A DNA stretch of 64,000 bases from Bdellovibrionales bacterium CG10_big_fil_rev_8_21_14_0_10_45_34 (GTDB lineage Bacteria; Bdellovibrionota; Bdellovibrionia; Bdellovibrionales; 1-14-0-10-45-34). Both the position numbers and the translations under genes were made by a program. Position 1 is the first letter of the stretch; each line of letters opens with the position of its first letter. Below, piece after piece: positions 1 to 9,292 of the stretch. The stretch spans positions 21,847 through 85,846 of the forward strand of contig PEZS01000001.1 in the NCBI GenBank assembly GCA_002778785.1, read 5' to 3'. The notes beneath the pieces are model-generated. The model had not been told where the DNA came from, did not search any database, and saw nothing but the letters and a program-made list of their open reading frames with translations.

Positions 1-6
1 GGCAAC

Positions 7-894
7 ATGCTAAACAAAGAGAGTATTCGCGATTACTTACTGTCCTTGCAAGATAACATTTGCCAAGCGCTAACAGACATCAACGAGGCAGGATTTCAAG
101 AGGACCATTGGCAGCGCGACGGCGGCGGCGGTGGCAGAACCCGAGTTTTTAGTGACAACGGCAAACTTCTTGAAAAGGGTGGAGTTAACTTTTCAGAGGT
201 TTTCGGAGAGTTTAGCCCTGAGTTCGCGAAGACCCTTCCCAAAGGCGAGGGCACCAGCTTCTATGCGACCGGAGTTTCTCTTGTGCTCCACCCCAAAAAT
301 CCTTATGTACCTACAGTTCATGCGAATTACCGGTATCTCGAACGCGGTGGCGTGGGTTGGTTCGGGGGTGGATGCGACTTAACTCCTTATTACCCTTTTC
401 ATGAAGACATAGTTCACTTTCATAAAACCTATAAAGACGCTCTCGACGATTTCGATCCAGTATTGTATCCAAAGTTTAAGAAAGCCTGCGATGAGTATTT
501 TTATTTGCCACATCGCCTTGAAACTAGAGGTGTGGGCGGCATTTTCTTTGACTATGAAGAAGCCACAAACGAGATGTATTCTTTAGTACAAAAGCTCGGC
601 AATCAGTTTGTACCATCTTACCTGCCCATCGCTTCCAAAAGACTCGAGCACTCATTTACCGAGAAAGAGAAAACCTTCCAAGAGATCCGGCGCGGGCGTT
701 ACGTGGAGTTCAATCTCATCTACGATCGCGGTACACTATTTGGCTTAAAGACCGGCGGAAGAATCGAGTCGATTCTGATGTCGCTTCCGAAGCATGCGCA
801 GTGGCATTATAGTTACGAGCCAGAGCCCAATTCGGCTGAGGCTAGGCTCAAGGAATACCTCAAGCCCACGGACTGGCTCGCCAAACTTATCTAA
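7..894 (+). CDS. hemF: Oxygen-dependent coproporphyrinogen III oxidase
   Basis: Converts coproporphyrinogen III to protoporphyrinogen IX by two oxidative decarboxylations using O2, a late step of haem synthesis in the cytoplasm. The 295-aa length is normal for HemF. Family signatures are visible: a glycine-rich stretch after DHWQRD near residues 35-43, the VHANYRYLE segment near 105, GGGCDLTPYYPF near 121-132, and a C-terminal RIESILMSLP near 255. The gene starts at the window edge, so its upstream control is not visible. Its stop overlaps the stop of the convergent htpG by 4 bp. HemF rather than HemN suggests aerobic life. Identification is secure. Confidence 0.96.
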   Translation: MLNKESIRDYLLSLQDNICQALTDINEAGFQEDHWQRDGGGGGRTRVFSDNGKLLEKGGVNFSEVFGEFSPEFAKTLPKGEGTSFYATGVSLVLHPKNPYVPTVHANYRYLERGGVGWFGGGCDLTPYYPFHEDIVHFHKTYKDALDDFDPVLYPKFKKACDEYFYLPHRLETRGVGGIFFDYEEATNEMYSLVQKLGNQFVPSYLPIASKRLEHSFTEKEKTFQEIRRGRYVEFNLIYDRGTLFGLKTGGRIESILMSLPKHAQWHYSYEPEPNSAEARLKEYLKPTDWLAKLI

Positions 895-2813
895 TTCAGT
901 TCGGCTGAGAGCAGCAACTCGGACACTTGCTTTGCAAAAGCGCCGGGATTTTCTATCGAAGAACCCTCGCTAAGCAGCGCCTGATTTACCAGGAAGGCGC
1001 CCCATTGGATTTGCTTTTCCTTAGACGCTTTTGAAAGTTTATCAATTAAAGGATGTTCAGGGTTAATCTCCAAAATGCGCTTTGGTTTTTGATTCTGACC
1101 AAGCCCCATAGTTGACATCATTTTCTCTAATCGGGCTGAGGGGTCATAAGCTCCAGAAACTAAGCAAACTGCAGAGTCTTTCATTCGCTCTGATAGTTGC
1201 ACTTCACGGACGCCCTCTTTGAGAGATTCATTAAGATTAGTAAGCAACTCCTTATATTTTTCATCCCATATCGACTTTAGCTTTTCTCTTTCAGACTTCT
1301 GCTCGGTTGTGAGCAAATCAACACCCTCTTTAGTGATCGCCTGAAGACGTTTACCTTCGTATTCCCCAATGAGATCAACGATCCAATCATCAATTGTATC
1401 AATGAAATAAATGACTTCAATGCCGTTGGCCATGGCCTGCTCCACATGGGGGCTAGACTTCATAGTCGCAAGATTATCGCCTGTAATGTAGAAGATGCTT
1501 GTTTGATCTTCTTTCATGCGAGAAATATAGTCCTTTAAGCTTGATGGATTCTCACTGGTTGAAGAATTAAACAACATAAGATCTAAGAGAGCCGATTTGT
1601 GGTCGGCATCAACGGCGATACCTTCTTTGAGGGTAGTTCCAAATTCCTTCCAGAATGCCAGATAGTTCTCAGGTTCTTTGTTTTTCATTTCAGACAGCGT
1701 TTTTAAAATCTTTGAAACCAGAGACTTTTTAATCTGAACCACTTGACGATCTTGTTGCAGCATTTCTCTAGAAACGTTGAGAGACAAATCACTACTGTCA
1801 ACTACGCCTTTAACAAATCGCAGGTACTCAGGCAGAATGCTTTCGCAGTCGCCCATAATGAACACACGTTTAGCATAGAGGCTGAGCCCCCATTTCGTGT
1901 CTCGATAGTTGAAATTAAATGGACGCTTTGAGGGTATATAAAGAAGACTGGAAAACTCTAATGTACCTTCTGCGCGGAAGTGAACGGTTTTTAATGGGTC
2001 AGCCCATTCGTGTGTTAAGTGTTTGTAGAATTCGTTGTACTCGTCGGGTTTGATTTCAGACGGTGATCTCAACCAAAGTGCTTTTTGCGAATTGAGAGTT
2101 TGATCTTCAACAACTTCCTCAAATTCCCCTTCGATCACCTTGCCCTCAGAATCTTTTTTGGGGACTTCCGACTTACTCATCATTTTGATCGGGTAGGATA
2201 TAAAATCAGAATACTTTTTAATGAGAGATTTAATTTGGTGTTCGTCGATGAAGTCGAGTTCGTTATCCTCTTCTTCAAACGTTTTTAACTTTAGTGAGAT
2301 TGTCGTGCCAGGGCCTTCAGGGCGGGGAGCCTCAGAAACCGTGTACTCTCCAGCTCCACTAGACTTCCATACTGTGCCGCTGCTGGTGCCAGCTTTCTGT
2401 GTGTGAACAGTCACTTCATCCGCAACCATAAACGCGGAGTAAAAGCCTACTCCAAATTGACCAATGAGCTCGGGATTTGCTGAAAGATCCTTTTTAAGCT
2501 GCGCCCACTTTTTTGTCCCGCTATGAGCAATCGTCCCGAGGTACTCTTCAACCTCTTGGGTGGTCATACCAATTCCGTTATCTTTGATCTTAAGAATTCG
2601 GTGGGGCTCATCGATTTCGAGTCGCACAGCCAGTTCGTCTGAAGTCGCTACATTCCCATCAGAAAGTCCTTCGACACGCCTTTTATCGAGGGCATCGCTA
2701 GCATTTGAAATAAGCTCCCTTAAAAAAACTTCCTTTTTTGAATAAAGGGAATGGATCATTAGATCCAAGATTTCTTTAATTTCTGCCTGAAACGTCTTTA
2801 CCTGAGTCGACAT
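891..2813 (-). CDS. htpG: Molecular chaperone HtpG (Hsp90 family)
   Basis: Bacterial Hsp90, an ATP-dependent dimeric cytosolic chaperone. The 640 aa match the family length. The N-terminal GHKL ATPase domain (about 1-220) shows ELISNASDALDK, DNGIGMT and GQFGVGFYSAFMVAD, the ATP-binding motifs. The middle domain contains LPEYLRFVKGVVDSSDLSLNVSRE-type sequence near 325-350 with the conserved Arg. A C-terminal dimerisation domain follows. AAAGGAG lies upstream of the ATG. It is convergent with hemF. No CIRCE-like operator was noticed upstream. Confidence 0.97.
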   Translation of the reverse strand: MSTQVKTFQAEIKEILDLMIHSLYSKKEVFLRELISNASDALDKRRVEGLSDGNVATSDELAVRLEIDEPHRILKIKDNGIGMTTQEVEEYLGTIAHSGTKKWAQLKKDLSANPELIGQFGVGFYSAFMVADEVTVHTQKAGTSSGTVWKSSGAGEYTVSEAPRPEGPGTTISLKLKTFEEEDNELDFIDEHQIKSLIKKYSDFISYPIKMMSKSEVPKKDSEGKVIEGEFEEVVEDQTLNSQKALWLRSPSEIKPDEYNEFYKHLTHEWADPLKTVHFRAEGTLEFSSLLYIPSKRPFNFNYRDTKWGLSLYAKRVFIMGDCESILPEYLRFVKGVVDSSDLSLNVSREMLQQDRQVVQIKKSLVSKILKTLSEMKNKEPENYLAFWKEFGTTLKEGIAVDADHKSALLDLMLFNSSTSENPSSLKDYISRMKEDQTSIFYITGDNLATMKSSPHVEQAMANGIEVIYFIDTIDDWIVDLIGEYEGKRLQAITKEGVDLLTTEQKSEREKLKSIWDEKYKELLTNLNESLKEGVREVQLSERMKDSAVCLVSGAYDPSARLEKMMSTMGLGQNQKPKRILEINPEHPLIDKLSKASKEKQIQWGAFLVNQALLSEGSSIENPGAFAKQVSELLLSAELN

Positions 2814-2991
2814 TGCCGCCTCTCCTTTGGTTTATTCTGATGGGTTACTATGAATTTCCGAGCTGGCGCTGGGGCTCGCTCGCTACCTTCCACCAAGTGA
2901 TTAGTGTCAATATGGGTAGGTTCGTCCAGAAATCAAGTCTTTAGGGGCCCTTAAAGTTCAGTGATCCCCTAAAATTCTCGAAAACAAAGGT

Positions 2992-3294
2992 GTGAGCGAA
3001 GTCAGAAAATCCTCGATTGGTGCGCGAAAAAAGTTGATATGGGGCAGGGTAGCTACGATTCTCGCCGTTTCGACTTTAATGATGGCTATAGCTGCCAGCT
3101 ATTGGGTGAGGCTTGGGTGGCTCCCAGGTGATATTTATATAAAAAAATGGGATGTCTCCTTTTACCTGCCGCTCACCTCGTCCGCCTTGGTGGGTTTAGT
3201 CATGACGGTCTTCTATCTCATATTAGTGCGAACCGTGTCTCAGTTTGGGTATTCGAGGTCAAGAGTAAAAGCTGAGTTCGCTAAAAACCGATAA
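2992..3294 (+). CDS. DUF2905-like small inner-membrane protein
   Basis: A 100-aa protein with a GTG start. It has two hydrophobic helices (about 17-38 and 58-78) and between them a LGWLPGDIYIKKWDVSFYLP segment. Small DUF2905 membrane proteins share such an LPGDI...FYFPL block between two helices, so I assign it there; the function of that family is unknown. The N-terminal extension is basic (KSSIGARKK). A hairpin with a T-run follows the stop. No functional link to htpG or to the next gene is evident. Confidence 0.6.
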   Translation: MSEVRKSSIGARKKLIWGRVATILAVSTLMMAIAASYWVRLGWLPGDIYIKKWDVSFYLPLTSSALVGLVMTVFYLILVRTVSQFGYSRSRVKAEFAKNR

Positions 3295-3316
3295 GTCTAG
3301 TGAGCGGAAAAAATGA

Positions 3317-3342
3317 GGCCTCTTCGTGAGGTCAGATTTTTT
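3317..3342 (+). terminator. Probable rho-independent terminator
   Basis: GGCCTC (3317-3322) and GAGGTC (3328-3333) form a 6-bp stem (one G-U pair) with a 5-nt loop, followed by a six-T run. It sits between the DUF2905-like gene and the propeller lipoprotein gene. The short stem makes the strength uncertain. Confidence 0.5.
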
Positions 3343-3359
3343 CACAATTGGAGGTCTAT

Positions 3360-4601
3360 ATGTCTCGCGCCTGTACGTTGAACTCCGAGACTAAAGAATG
3401 TAAGGCTTTTTTAAGCTTTCTAATATTAACGCTAGCATTTGCTGTTAGCGGGTGTGGCGTTTTGACTGAGGAGCTCTCAAGTACGAGTACCGATGTTCTA
3501 AACCCTGTTTTTGATCCAGATGGCGACGGGGCTGATCCCACTCCGACCCCGACTCCTGAAGTTATAGAAAAAACCTATCTTGGCGTAGTTGGCAATACCG
3601 CCGATGGTGGATTTACACTCTTTGAGGTTAATACCTCTAATGGCTCACTCGAACAGAAAGCTGAGGATACAGCGGTTGGCGCTTATGCCAATTACGTAGT
3701 TGCCTCTCCGGATGGGAAAAACGTTTACACTTCCAACATGACCGGAAGCGTGACTAAGATCGATGTTAATGCCGAGACAGGAGCTACAAGTAAGTCATCA
3801 GTAACGGTTGGATCATCTAACAGAACGATGTCGGTACATCCGAGCGGTAAGTTTGTTTTTGTTGGAGAATCTTTAAACCCCACAAGTAAGATACATGCTT
3901 TGTCGCGCGATCTCTCGTCTGGGGATTTGGCGCCGGTTGGAACTATCAACACCTATGTGCGTCTAAGGGGCCGAATGTCTTTCGGACTTGATGGAGGGGT
4001 GCTATTCGCTCCCAATTGGCAATCACCGAGTATTTCTCAGCTTGCCGTCTCCTTGACTACTGGGGTGCTTACTGGGCTAACTCCCGATGCGGTACCCACA
4101 GGTGAATCACGCACGTTAGACACGGTTGTTTCGCCAGATGGCAAACACCTCTACACACCAAATGACTGGAATAATCGAATTCGAGGGTTTGATATCGATC
4201 CAACCACTGGGGCTTTAGCCGCTATGGTTACACCGTCATTTACTATGACGGGACTGGCTGCGATAATTTCAATGGCTATGACTCCTAATGGCAAATGTAT
4301 ATTTGGCGGGGGCTGGGGGAGTGGGAAAGTATTTGCAGCATCGAGAAATGCAACAACAGGAGAGCTCACTTACTTAGATGTGACAACCTACGAAACGGCG
4401 ATATCGCAAACAGAGATCGATTCGTCAGGAAAGTTTATGTATGTTTCAAGGTATGCATCTACTAACAATCTTTATGGGTTTGCGATTGACCAAGAAGCTT
4501 GCACCTACACTCTACTCGATGGGTTTCCGAAAACAATCGCCTACGGTGCGCTGAACTCATTAATCATTTTTAATGCCAGTTACGAAGAACAAGCTGAGTA
4601 A
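3360..4601 (+). CDS. Beta-propeller lipoprotein (lactonase/YncE-like)
   Basis: Predicted exported lipoprotein with a seven-bladed-propeller type repeat, 413 aa. I chose the ATG at 3360 because GGAGG lies five bases upstream; the frame is open back to a TTG at 3348. The signal peptide ends in a lipobox FAVSGC. A short Asp/Pro/Thr linker (PDGDGADPTPTPTPE) follows. The body repeats blades of the type VASPDGKNVYTSN, VHPSGKFVFVGE, VVSPDGKHLYTPN, MTPNGKCIFGG and IDSSGKFMYVS, typical of 6-phosphogluconolactonase/YVTN-family propellers. Such proteins bind ligands or act as lactonases; the substrate cannot be read here. It is monocistronic. Confidence 0.75.
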   Translation: MSRACTLNSETKECKAFLSFLILTLAFAVSGCGVLTEELSSTSTDVLNPVFDPDGDGADPTPTPTPEVIEKTYLGVVGNTADGGFTLFEVNTSNGSLEQKAEDTAVGAYANYVVASPDGKNVYTSNMTGSVTKIDVNAETGATSKSSVTVGSSNRTMSVHPSGKFVFVGESLNPTSKIHALSRDLSSGDLAPVGTINTYVRLRGRMSFGLDGGVLFAPNWQSPSISQLAVSLTTGVLTGLTPDAVPTGESRTLDTVVSPDGKHLYTPNDWNNRIRGFDIDPTTGALAAMVTPSFTMTGLAAIISMAMTPNGKCIFGGGWGSGKVFAASRNATTGELTYLDVTTYETAISQTEIDSSGKFMYVSRYASTNNLYGFAIDQEACTYTLLDGFPKTIAYGALNSLIIFNASYEEQAE

Positions 4602-4681
4602 ATTTTATGGCGGCGAAAGCTGCTCAGGATTAACTCATATGTAACAACGCCGCCCACTTTCCTATCACTTGAGCTAGGCAC

Positions 4682-5884
4682 TTAAAGCAGCGAGGGAAAT
4701 TTAATAAGGTCCCGGGCGATATTCTTCTGATGAGCCTCTATCGTGCCGCCACCTATCTCAAGAAGCTTAGCATCTCTCCAAAGACGCTCAACAACGTACT
4801 CGCCTACGTACCCATATCCTCCGAGAACTTGTATTGCGCGGTCGGCAATCGCTTTAGAGCCTTTTGAGGCGATCAACTTCACCCCGTCTGAATCGAGCCT
4901 GTTTCCGGAATCGGTAAGATCCATCATTCGAGCCGTTTCGTAAACGTAGGCTTTCATCGCGCGGTACTCGGCGAAACTCTCTGCAATATATGATTGAATT
5001 TGCCCAAACTGGTTTAGTCGCTGCCCAAAAGCCATTCGTTCGTTCGCATATTTATTCATAATCTCGACACATCGGCGAGCAATCCCAACCCCCATAGCGG
5101 CGAGCGTGACTCTTTCAATCTCAAGGTTCTTCATCATGTGGCCGAGCGAATCACCCTCTTGGCCGATAAGGTGCGAGGAAGGCACTTTGCAGCTTTCAAA
5201 AACAAGTTCTGCTGTATTAGAGGCGCGCATTCCTAACTTGTCTTTTATCTTTTGTCCTACTGAGAAACCGGGGAAGCCTCTTTCAACTATAAAAGTTGAA
5301 AGCAATGGCCTACCATCGATCTCGCCAGTTTTTGCATACACCCAAACGAGATCGCAGGGAGTTCGGCTTTCATCAATAGTGCCGTTGGTAATCCACATTT
5401 TTCTGCCTTGCAGAATATAGTGATCGCCTTCTTTTTTTGCTGTCGTTTCCATCGCCAAGACATCAGTTCCAACGGCGGGCTCCGACATTGCCATCGCTCC
5501 GACATGCTCTCCGGAGCAAAGCCGAGGTAAGAACTTCTGTTTTTGCTCCTCTGAGCCATTGAAGCTCAAATTGTTTACAAAAAGCATCGAGTGAGCTAGG
5601 TAGGCCAAGCAAAAACCTGGATCCGCTGCCGACAGTTCTTCATGGGCTATGACAGCTGCGAGTGCGTCCATTCCTGAACCGCCGTGGTTCGGGTCAGCCG
5701 TGATCCCCAGAAGTCCAAGTTCTCCAAGTTTTCTAAACAGATCCAAATTGAATATTTCTTTAGAGTCGTACTCCTGAGCCTGTGGTTCCACCTCGGCCTG
5801 CACAAAACTACGAACGGTTTCTCTGAGCATTTTGTGCTCATCGGTGGGATTGTAAAGATCCATTTCTTTGTATTGAGTATCCAT
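4682..5884 (-). CDS. Acyl-CoA dehydrogenase (isovaleryl-CoA dehydrogenase-like)
   Basis: FAD-dependent alpha,beta-desaturation of an acyl-CoA, passing electrons to ETF. It is 400 aa with the standard layout: N-terminal helices, MAMSEPAVGTDVLAMET and KMWITNG (FAD/substrate motifs, about 130-170), and a C-terminal helical domain with ERMAFGQRLNQFGQIQ. The usual short-chain catalytic Glu motif (YEGTS) is replaced by EIGGGTIEAH. A Glu in LEIERVTLAAMGVG sits where isovaleryl-CoA dehydrogenases carry their base, so I favour a branched-chain substrate. AGGAG precedes the ATG. A second acyl-CoA dehydrogenase lies just upstream, and the methylmalonyl-CoA genes nearby suggest branched-chain amino acid breakdown. 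Confidence 0.88.
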   Translation of the reverse strand: MDTQYKEMDLYNPTDEHKMLRETVRSFVQAEVEPQAQEYDSKEIFNLDLFRKLGELGLLGITADPNHGGSGMDALAAVIAHEELSAADPGFCLAYLAHSMLFVNNLSFNGSEEQKQKFLPRLCSGEHVGAMAMSEPAVGTDVLAMETTAKKEGDHYILQGRKMWITNGTIDESRTPCDLVWVYAKTGEIDGRPLLSTFIVERGFPGFSVGQKIKDKLGMRASNTAELVFESCKVPSSHLIGQEGDSLGHMMKNLEIERVTLAAMGVGIARRCVEIMNKYANERMAFGQRLNQFGQIQSYIAESFAEYRAMKAYVYETARMMDLTDSGNRLDSDGVKLIASKGSKAIADRAIQVLGGYGYVGEYVVERLWRDAKLLEIGGGTIEAHQKNIARDLIKFPSLL

Positions 5885-6023
5885 CTAAGCTCCTGGTAGA
5901 AAACATTGCTCTGACGCTACAGCTATTTCACTCGCGAACCGCCACTCAAAACAAACCCTGAATATCTCGATTTATTAAAAATCTAAACCAAAACTGTCCG
6001 CGGGTGGCAGCTCGACAGTAATT

Positions 6024-7172
6024 CTAGGAAAGTTCTGCCTTTGCAATGGTCTGTAGTTGCATATTACTCGTTCCTTCGTAAATCTGTCCGATCTTTGAAT
6101 CGCGAAAAAACTTTTCAACGGGGTATTCTTTTGTGAATCCGTTTCCGCCGAACAAATCCACCGCCATAGAACAAATTTTCTCTGAGGCCTTTGAAGAGAA
6201 GTACTTTGCCATAGCGGCTTCTTGCAAAAAGGGTTTACCGGCATCTTTCAGCCTGGCCGCATTGTAAACAAGAAGTCTCGCTGCTTCTAGCTGAGTGCGC
6301 ATTTCAGCAAGCTGGAACTGAACGGCTTGAAAGCTTGCTAGGGGGTTGCCAAACTGTTCTCGAGTTTTTATGTAGCCTTTCGCTGCTTCATAAGCACCTT
6401 GAGCTATGCCAATCATCTGCGCGCCTATACCGATTCTTCCTTCGTTAAGTGTCTCTATTGCTACCTTATAACCCTTGCCGACTTCTCCCAGTATGTTTTC
6501 TTGTGGTATTTCGCAGTTTTCAAAAAGTAGTTCGCAAGTTGAGCTAGCTCTAATTCCGAGTTTATCTTCTTTTTTTCCGATCTTGAAGCCTGCTGACCCT
6601 CTCTCTACGATGAAAGCCGTGATGCCTTTATAACCCTGGCTAGGGTCAACGTTAGCAAAAGCAATAAAAACATCTGCTTCATTGGCATTTGTGATCCAGA
6701 GCTTGTGTCCATTAAGCACATAGCCATCGTTTTTTTTGTCAGCCTTAAGCTTAAGCGCGAAGGCATCTGACCCGCTAACACTTTCACTGAGTGCGTAAGC
6801 GCCTATACACTCACTCGCCAGTCTGGGGAGATATTTTTTCTTTTGTTCAGAATTCGCCCATTTTAAAAACGCATTTGTCACAAGAGTATTCTGTACATCG
6901 ACCAATACGCTTACAGAGCCGTCGACACGTCCTATTTCTTCAACCGCGAGGCAGGCGTTGAAGAATGTGCTGCCTGCTCCGCCAAATTCTTCTGGGGTTT
7001 CAATGCCCATCAATCCAATCTCAAAGAGCTTTTTTATGAGGCCCTTGTCCATTTGAGCTTCGTGATCCATTTGAGAGACTAGAGGCCGAATTTCGCCTTC
7101 GGCAAACTGCCTCACAGCATCGCGGAAGTCCGCTTCGTCGCTAGATAGTAGTGATGTAGCTTGTGGATTCAT
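6024..7172 (-). CDS. Acyl-CoA dehydrogenase (short/branched-chain type)
   Basis: Second acyl-CoA dehydrogenase, 382 aa from the ATG at 7172, chosen because a G-rich Shine-Dalgarno-like AGGGGGC lies upstream; the frame is open further back to 7211. The motifs YALSESVSGSDAFALK and KLWITNANEADVF form the FAD/substrate region. REQFGNPLASFQAVQFQLAEM and the C-terminal QIYEGTSNMQ contain the catalytic Glu of short-chain and short/branched-chain enzymes. About 140 bp separates it from the other dehydrogenase downstream. Together the two paralogues likely handle different acyl-CoA esters from amino acid or fatty acid catabolism. Confidence 0.92.
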   Translation of the reverse strand: MNPQATSLLSSDEADFRDAVRQFAEGEIRPLVSQMDHEAQMDKGLIKKLFEIGLMGIETPEEFGGAGSTFFNACLAVEEIGRVDGSVSVLVDVQNTLVTNAFLKWANSEQKKKYLPRLASECIGAYALSESVSGSDAFALKLKADKKNDGYVLNGHKLWITNANEADVFIAFANVDPSQGYKGITAFIVERGSAGFKIGKKEDKLGIRASSTCELLFENCEIPQENILGEVGKGYKVAIETLNEGRIGIGAQMIGIAQGAYEAAKGYIKTREQFGNPLASFQAVQFQLAEMRTQLEAARLLVYNAARLKDAGKPFLQEAAMAKYFSSKASEKICSMAVDLFGGNGFTKEYPVEKFFRDSKIGQIYEGTSNMQLQTIAKAELS

Positions 7173-7289
7173 GTATGCGCCCCCTGATGACCGTGTTCTT
7201 CGCTGATGCAAGGTAAATGCCGATGCTACAGCGAACCTATGAGATGATGCTCGACAAGAATGCTTAGAATTAGTTGAAAAATCAAGTGA

Positions 7290-7673
7290 TTAGGGCGTGA
7301 GCTCATCAATGAGCTCTATCTGGACTCTTTGCTGACACTCCGTGCACAGATCTATCAGCGGAAATTGAGGCGGTGACTCGGCAATCACAAATGGCTTGTC
7401 GCAACTAGGACATGTTCCGAGACCACCCCTGACCTTTGCCGCTTGCCGATAAGAAAAAATGCCAACAATAATTGTAGTAAGCAATCCAAGCGGCACCAGA
7501 AGAAAGTGAAGAATTGGAACAAAGGCAAATCCGGCAGTAGCAAGAAGGATAATTCCCGCTGCTTTAGCACTGCGCTTCAGGCGTTCGCCTTCGTCGTAAG
7601 TAAGGATTTCGACCTCACCTCTGGTAAGCTTGTCTTCGTACTTAAGATTTACTAATTTGGTCTTGGCATTCAT
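7290..7673 (-). CDS. Membrane protein with C-terminal zinc ribbon
   Basis: A 127-aa protein of no family I recognise. Residues 36-72 form one or two hydrophobic helices (AGIILLATAGFAFVPILHFL and following). The C-terminal third carries two Cys pairs, CPSC near 88 and CTEC near 109, spaced like a zinc ribbon. The N-terminal 30 residues are charged and probably cytosolic. It lies between an acyl-CoA dehydrogenase and an HD phosphohydrolase gene on the same strand, without obvious functional connection. Confidence 0.6.
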   Translation of the reverse strand: MNAKTKLVNLKYEDKLTRGEVEILTYDEGERLKRSAKAAGIILLATAGFAFVPILHFLLVPLGLLTTIIVGIFSYRQAAKVRGGLGTCPSCDKPFVIAESPPQFPLIDLCTECQQRVQIELIDELTP

Positions 7674-7718
7674 ATCGGTAAGCTAGCAAGAAATTTTGCT
7701 TAAGCAAACCCTTACCCG

Positions 7719-9179
7719 CTAGGAGATTTTGAGAGGAATGTCCTCTTTGAAGGCCATTTTCTGCATTCTCTCCAATACTCCGTTTTTCTCAAGGAGCTCC
7801 ATGCTTTTGTGGCCCACGTAAATTCGTGGAACAAAGTTTCTGTATTGGCTTAAGATTCTTACAACACTATTCGAAACTTCAACGAGAAGTTTGGGCTCCC
7901 CATGCCTCGTCAAAATTTTAACTGGGTCTCTTAGGAGTAAAGGATGCATGTTCTTACTCTCTTTAGCTTCCTTTGTGACAGAAGTGTGATCTTTGGTAAA
8001 CTGAACATCTCGATTTGGTATGTCAAAGATCATCCAAGCATTCGGGTCAAGTTTCATAAGCTCTGCCGACAACCACTCACTAGCGCGCTGAATTTCTTTT
8101 ATCACTTGGGCCTTGTGCTCGGTGCTTTGTAAAAGAGTCGGTTCGACCGGAGCAATTTTAATTTGTTTGGGTGCAATGCGCATCGCGAGCATTTCGCAAA
8201 GTTCACGAATGACGGGATGACTCTTTTCTTGCGCAAGGTATTCATGAACCTTTGCCATAAAATAGCTGTCATTAAATGTAAAGTACTTGGACGGCTTTTG
8301 AGTAATGTCTTGAGTGAGCTCATCGAACGAAAAAGCCTGTCCCATCTCTAAAAAATACTCTGCGATTTTAGCTGCTATGAGGTCAAACTTGTATCCGGTG
8401 CTGTCTTCTATAATTTGCGAATACCAAAAAAACCGAGAAATCAAAAAATATTCCGCAACGTTGAGACCTGATTCGTGTACGCAAAGTATTTTCTGGCCGT
8501 TGTAATCAACGGCTACCAAACTTTTTAAAAGCTGATCTAAGTCGTATACTCCGTATTTGACCCCCGTGTGGTGAGCGTCACGCAAAAGATAATCCATACG
8601 GTCGGCGTCGATGTCCGAGTGTAGAAGTTGGTTAGCTAACACCAGCGGAGAGTTGCCGCCGATCGTCTCGGACAAATCTCTAGGATCTATGCCGCCTTCA
8701 CGCAAGATAGGAGTAATCCCCCCCGGAAAGTCAGTGTTTTGTATGATGTGACTTCCGAGGCGCTCGTGGTTTGCCATTGGAAGCTGAAAACCATGGTCTC
8801 TCTGACGCTTCCAGTGGTTAATGTAGGCAAGTTCAATCGTGTGAGAGAATGGAAAGGTGCCAATGTCATGTAACAATGCTGCGAGCCGCATCTTTCGATG
8901 AAACTCAGTTTGAGGGTCACGCACTTTAGGATTGAAAAGCTTCTCATCGGAGACAGCAAGACCAATAGCCTTGAGGACACGATCCATTACATGGAGCACG
9001 CCAAGGGCATGAGAAAACCTTGTATGAGTGGCCCCTGGAAAGAGGTAAAATGTGAATCCGAGTTGTTTAATCCATCGGAGGCGCTGGTAGTACGCTGTCT
9101 CGACGATTTCATCTTCGGTTTTGGTGAGAGAGATTGTTCCATGAATGTTGTCGGATATCATTTTCTTAAAAATCGCCAT
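7719..9179 (-). CDS. HD-domain phosphohydrolase (dNTPase/SAMHD1-like)
   Basis: A 486-aa cytosolic metal-dependent phosphohydrolase of the HD superfamily. The N-terminus (DNIHGTISLT, YQRLRWIKQLG, ATHTRFSHALGVLHV) and the HD motif AALLHDIGTFPFSHTIE near residues 100-117 match the YwfO/SAMHD1 group. IDADRMDYLLRDAHHTG near 195 supplies the second Asp cluster typical of dNTP triphosphohydrolase-like enzymes. The substrate is not determinable; dNTPs or other nucleotides are likely. I took the ATG at 9179; a GTG sits one codon earlier and an in-frame ATG six codons later. Confidence 0.85.
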   Translation of the reverse strand: MAIFKKMISDNIHGTISLTKTEDEIVETAYYQRLRWIKQLGFTFYLFPGATHTRFSHALGVLHVMDRVLKAIGLAVSDEKLFNPKVRDPQTEFHRKMRLAALLHDIGTFPFSHTIELAYINHWKRQRDHGFQLPMANHERLGSHIIQNTDFPGGITPILREGGIDPRDLSETIGGNSPLVLANQLLHSDIDADRMDYLLRDAHHTGVKYGVYDLDQLLKSLVAVDYNGQKILCVHESGLNVAEYFLISRFFWYSQIIEDSTGYKFDLIAAKIAEYFLEMGQAFSFDELTQDITQKPSKYFTFNDSYFMAKVHEYLAQEKSHPVIRELCEMLAMRIAPKQIKIAPVEPTLLQSTEHKAQVIKEIQRASEWLSAELMKLDPNAWMIFDIPNRDVQFTKDHTSVTKEAKESKNMHPLLLRDPVKILTRHGEPKLLVEVSNSVVRILSQYRNFVPRIYVGHKSMELLEKNGVLERMQKMAFKEDIPLKIS

Positions 9180-9292
9180 CACTCTAAGAATAGCGAATTT
9201 TTTATGACTTGATGATTTCTTTAAAGTAATCGGGACTGGCCGATGGTCTAGCCTTGTGAAAACTGATTCATACTAACGAGGTACCTTGAGCC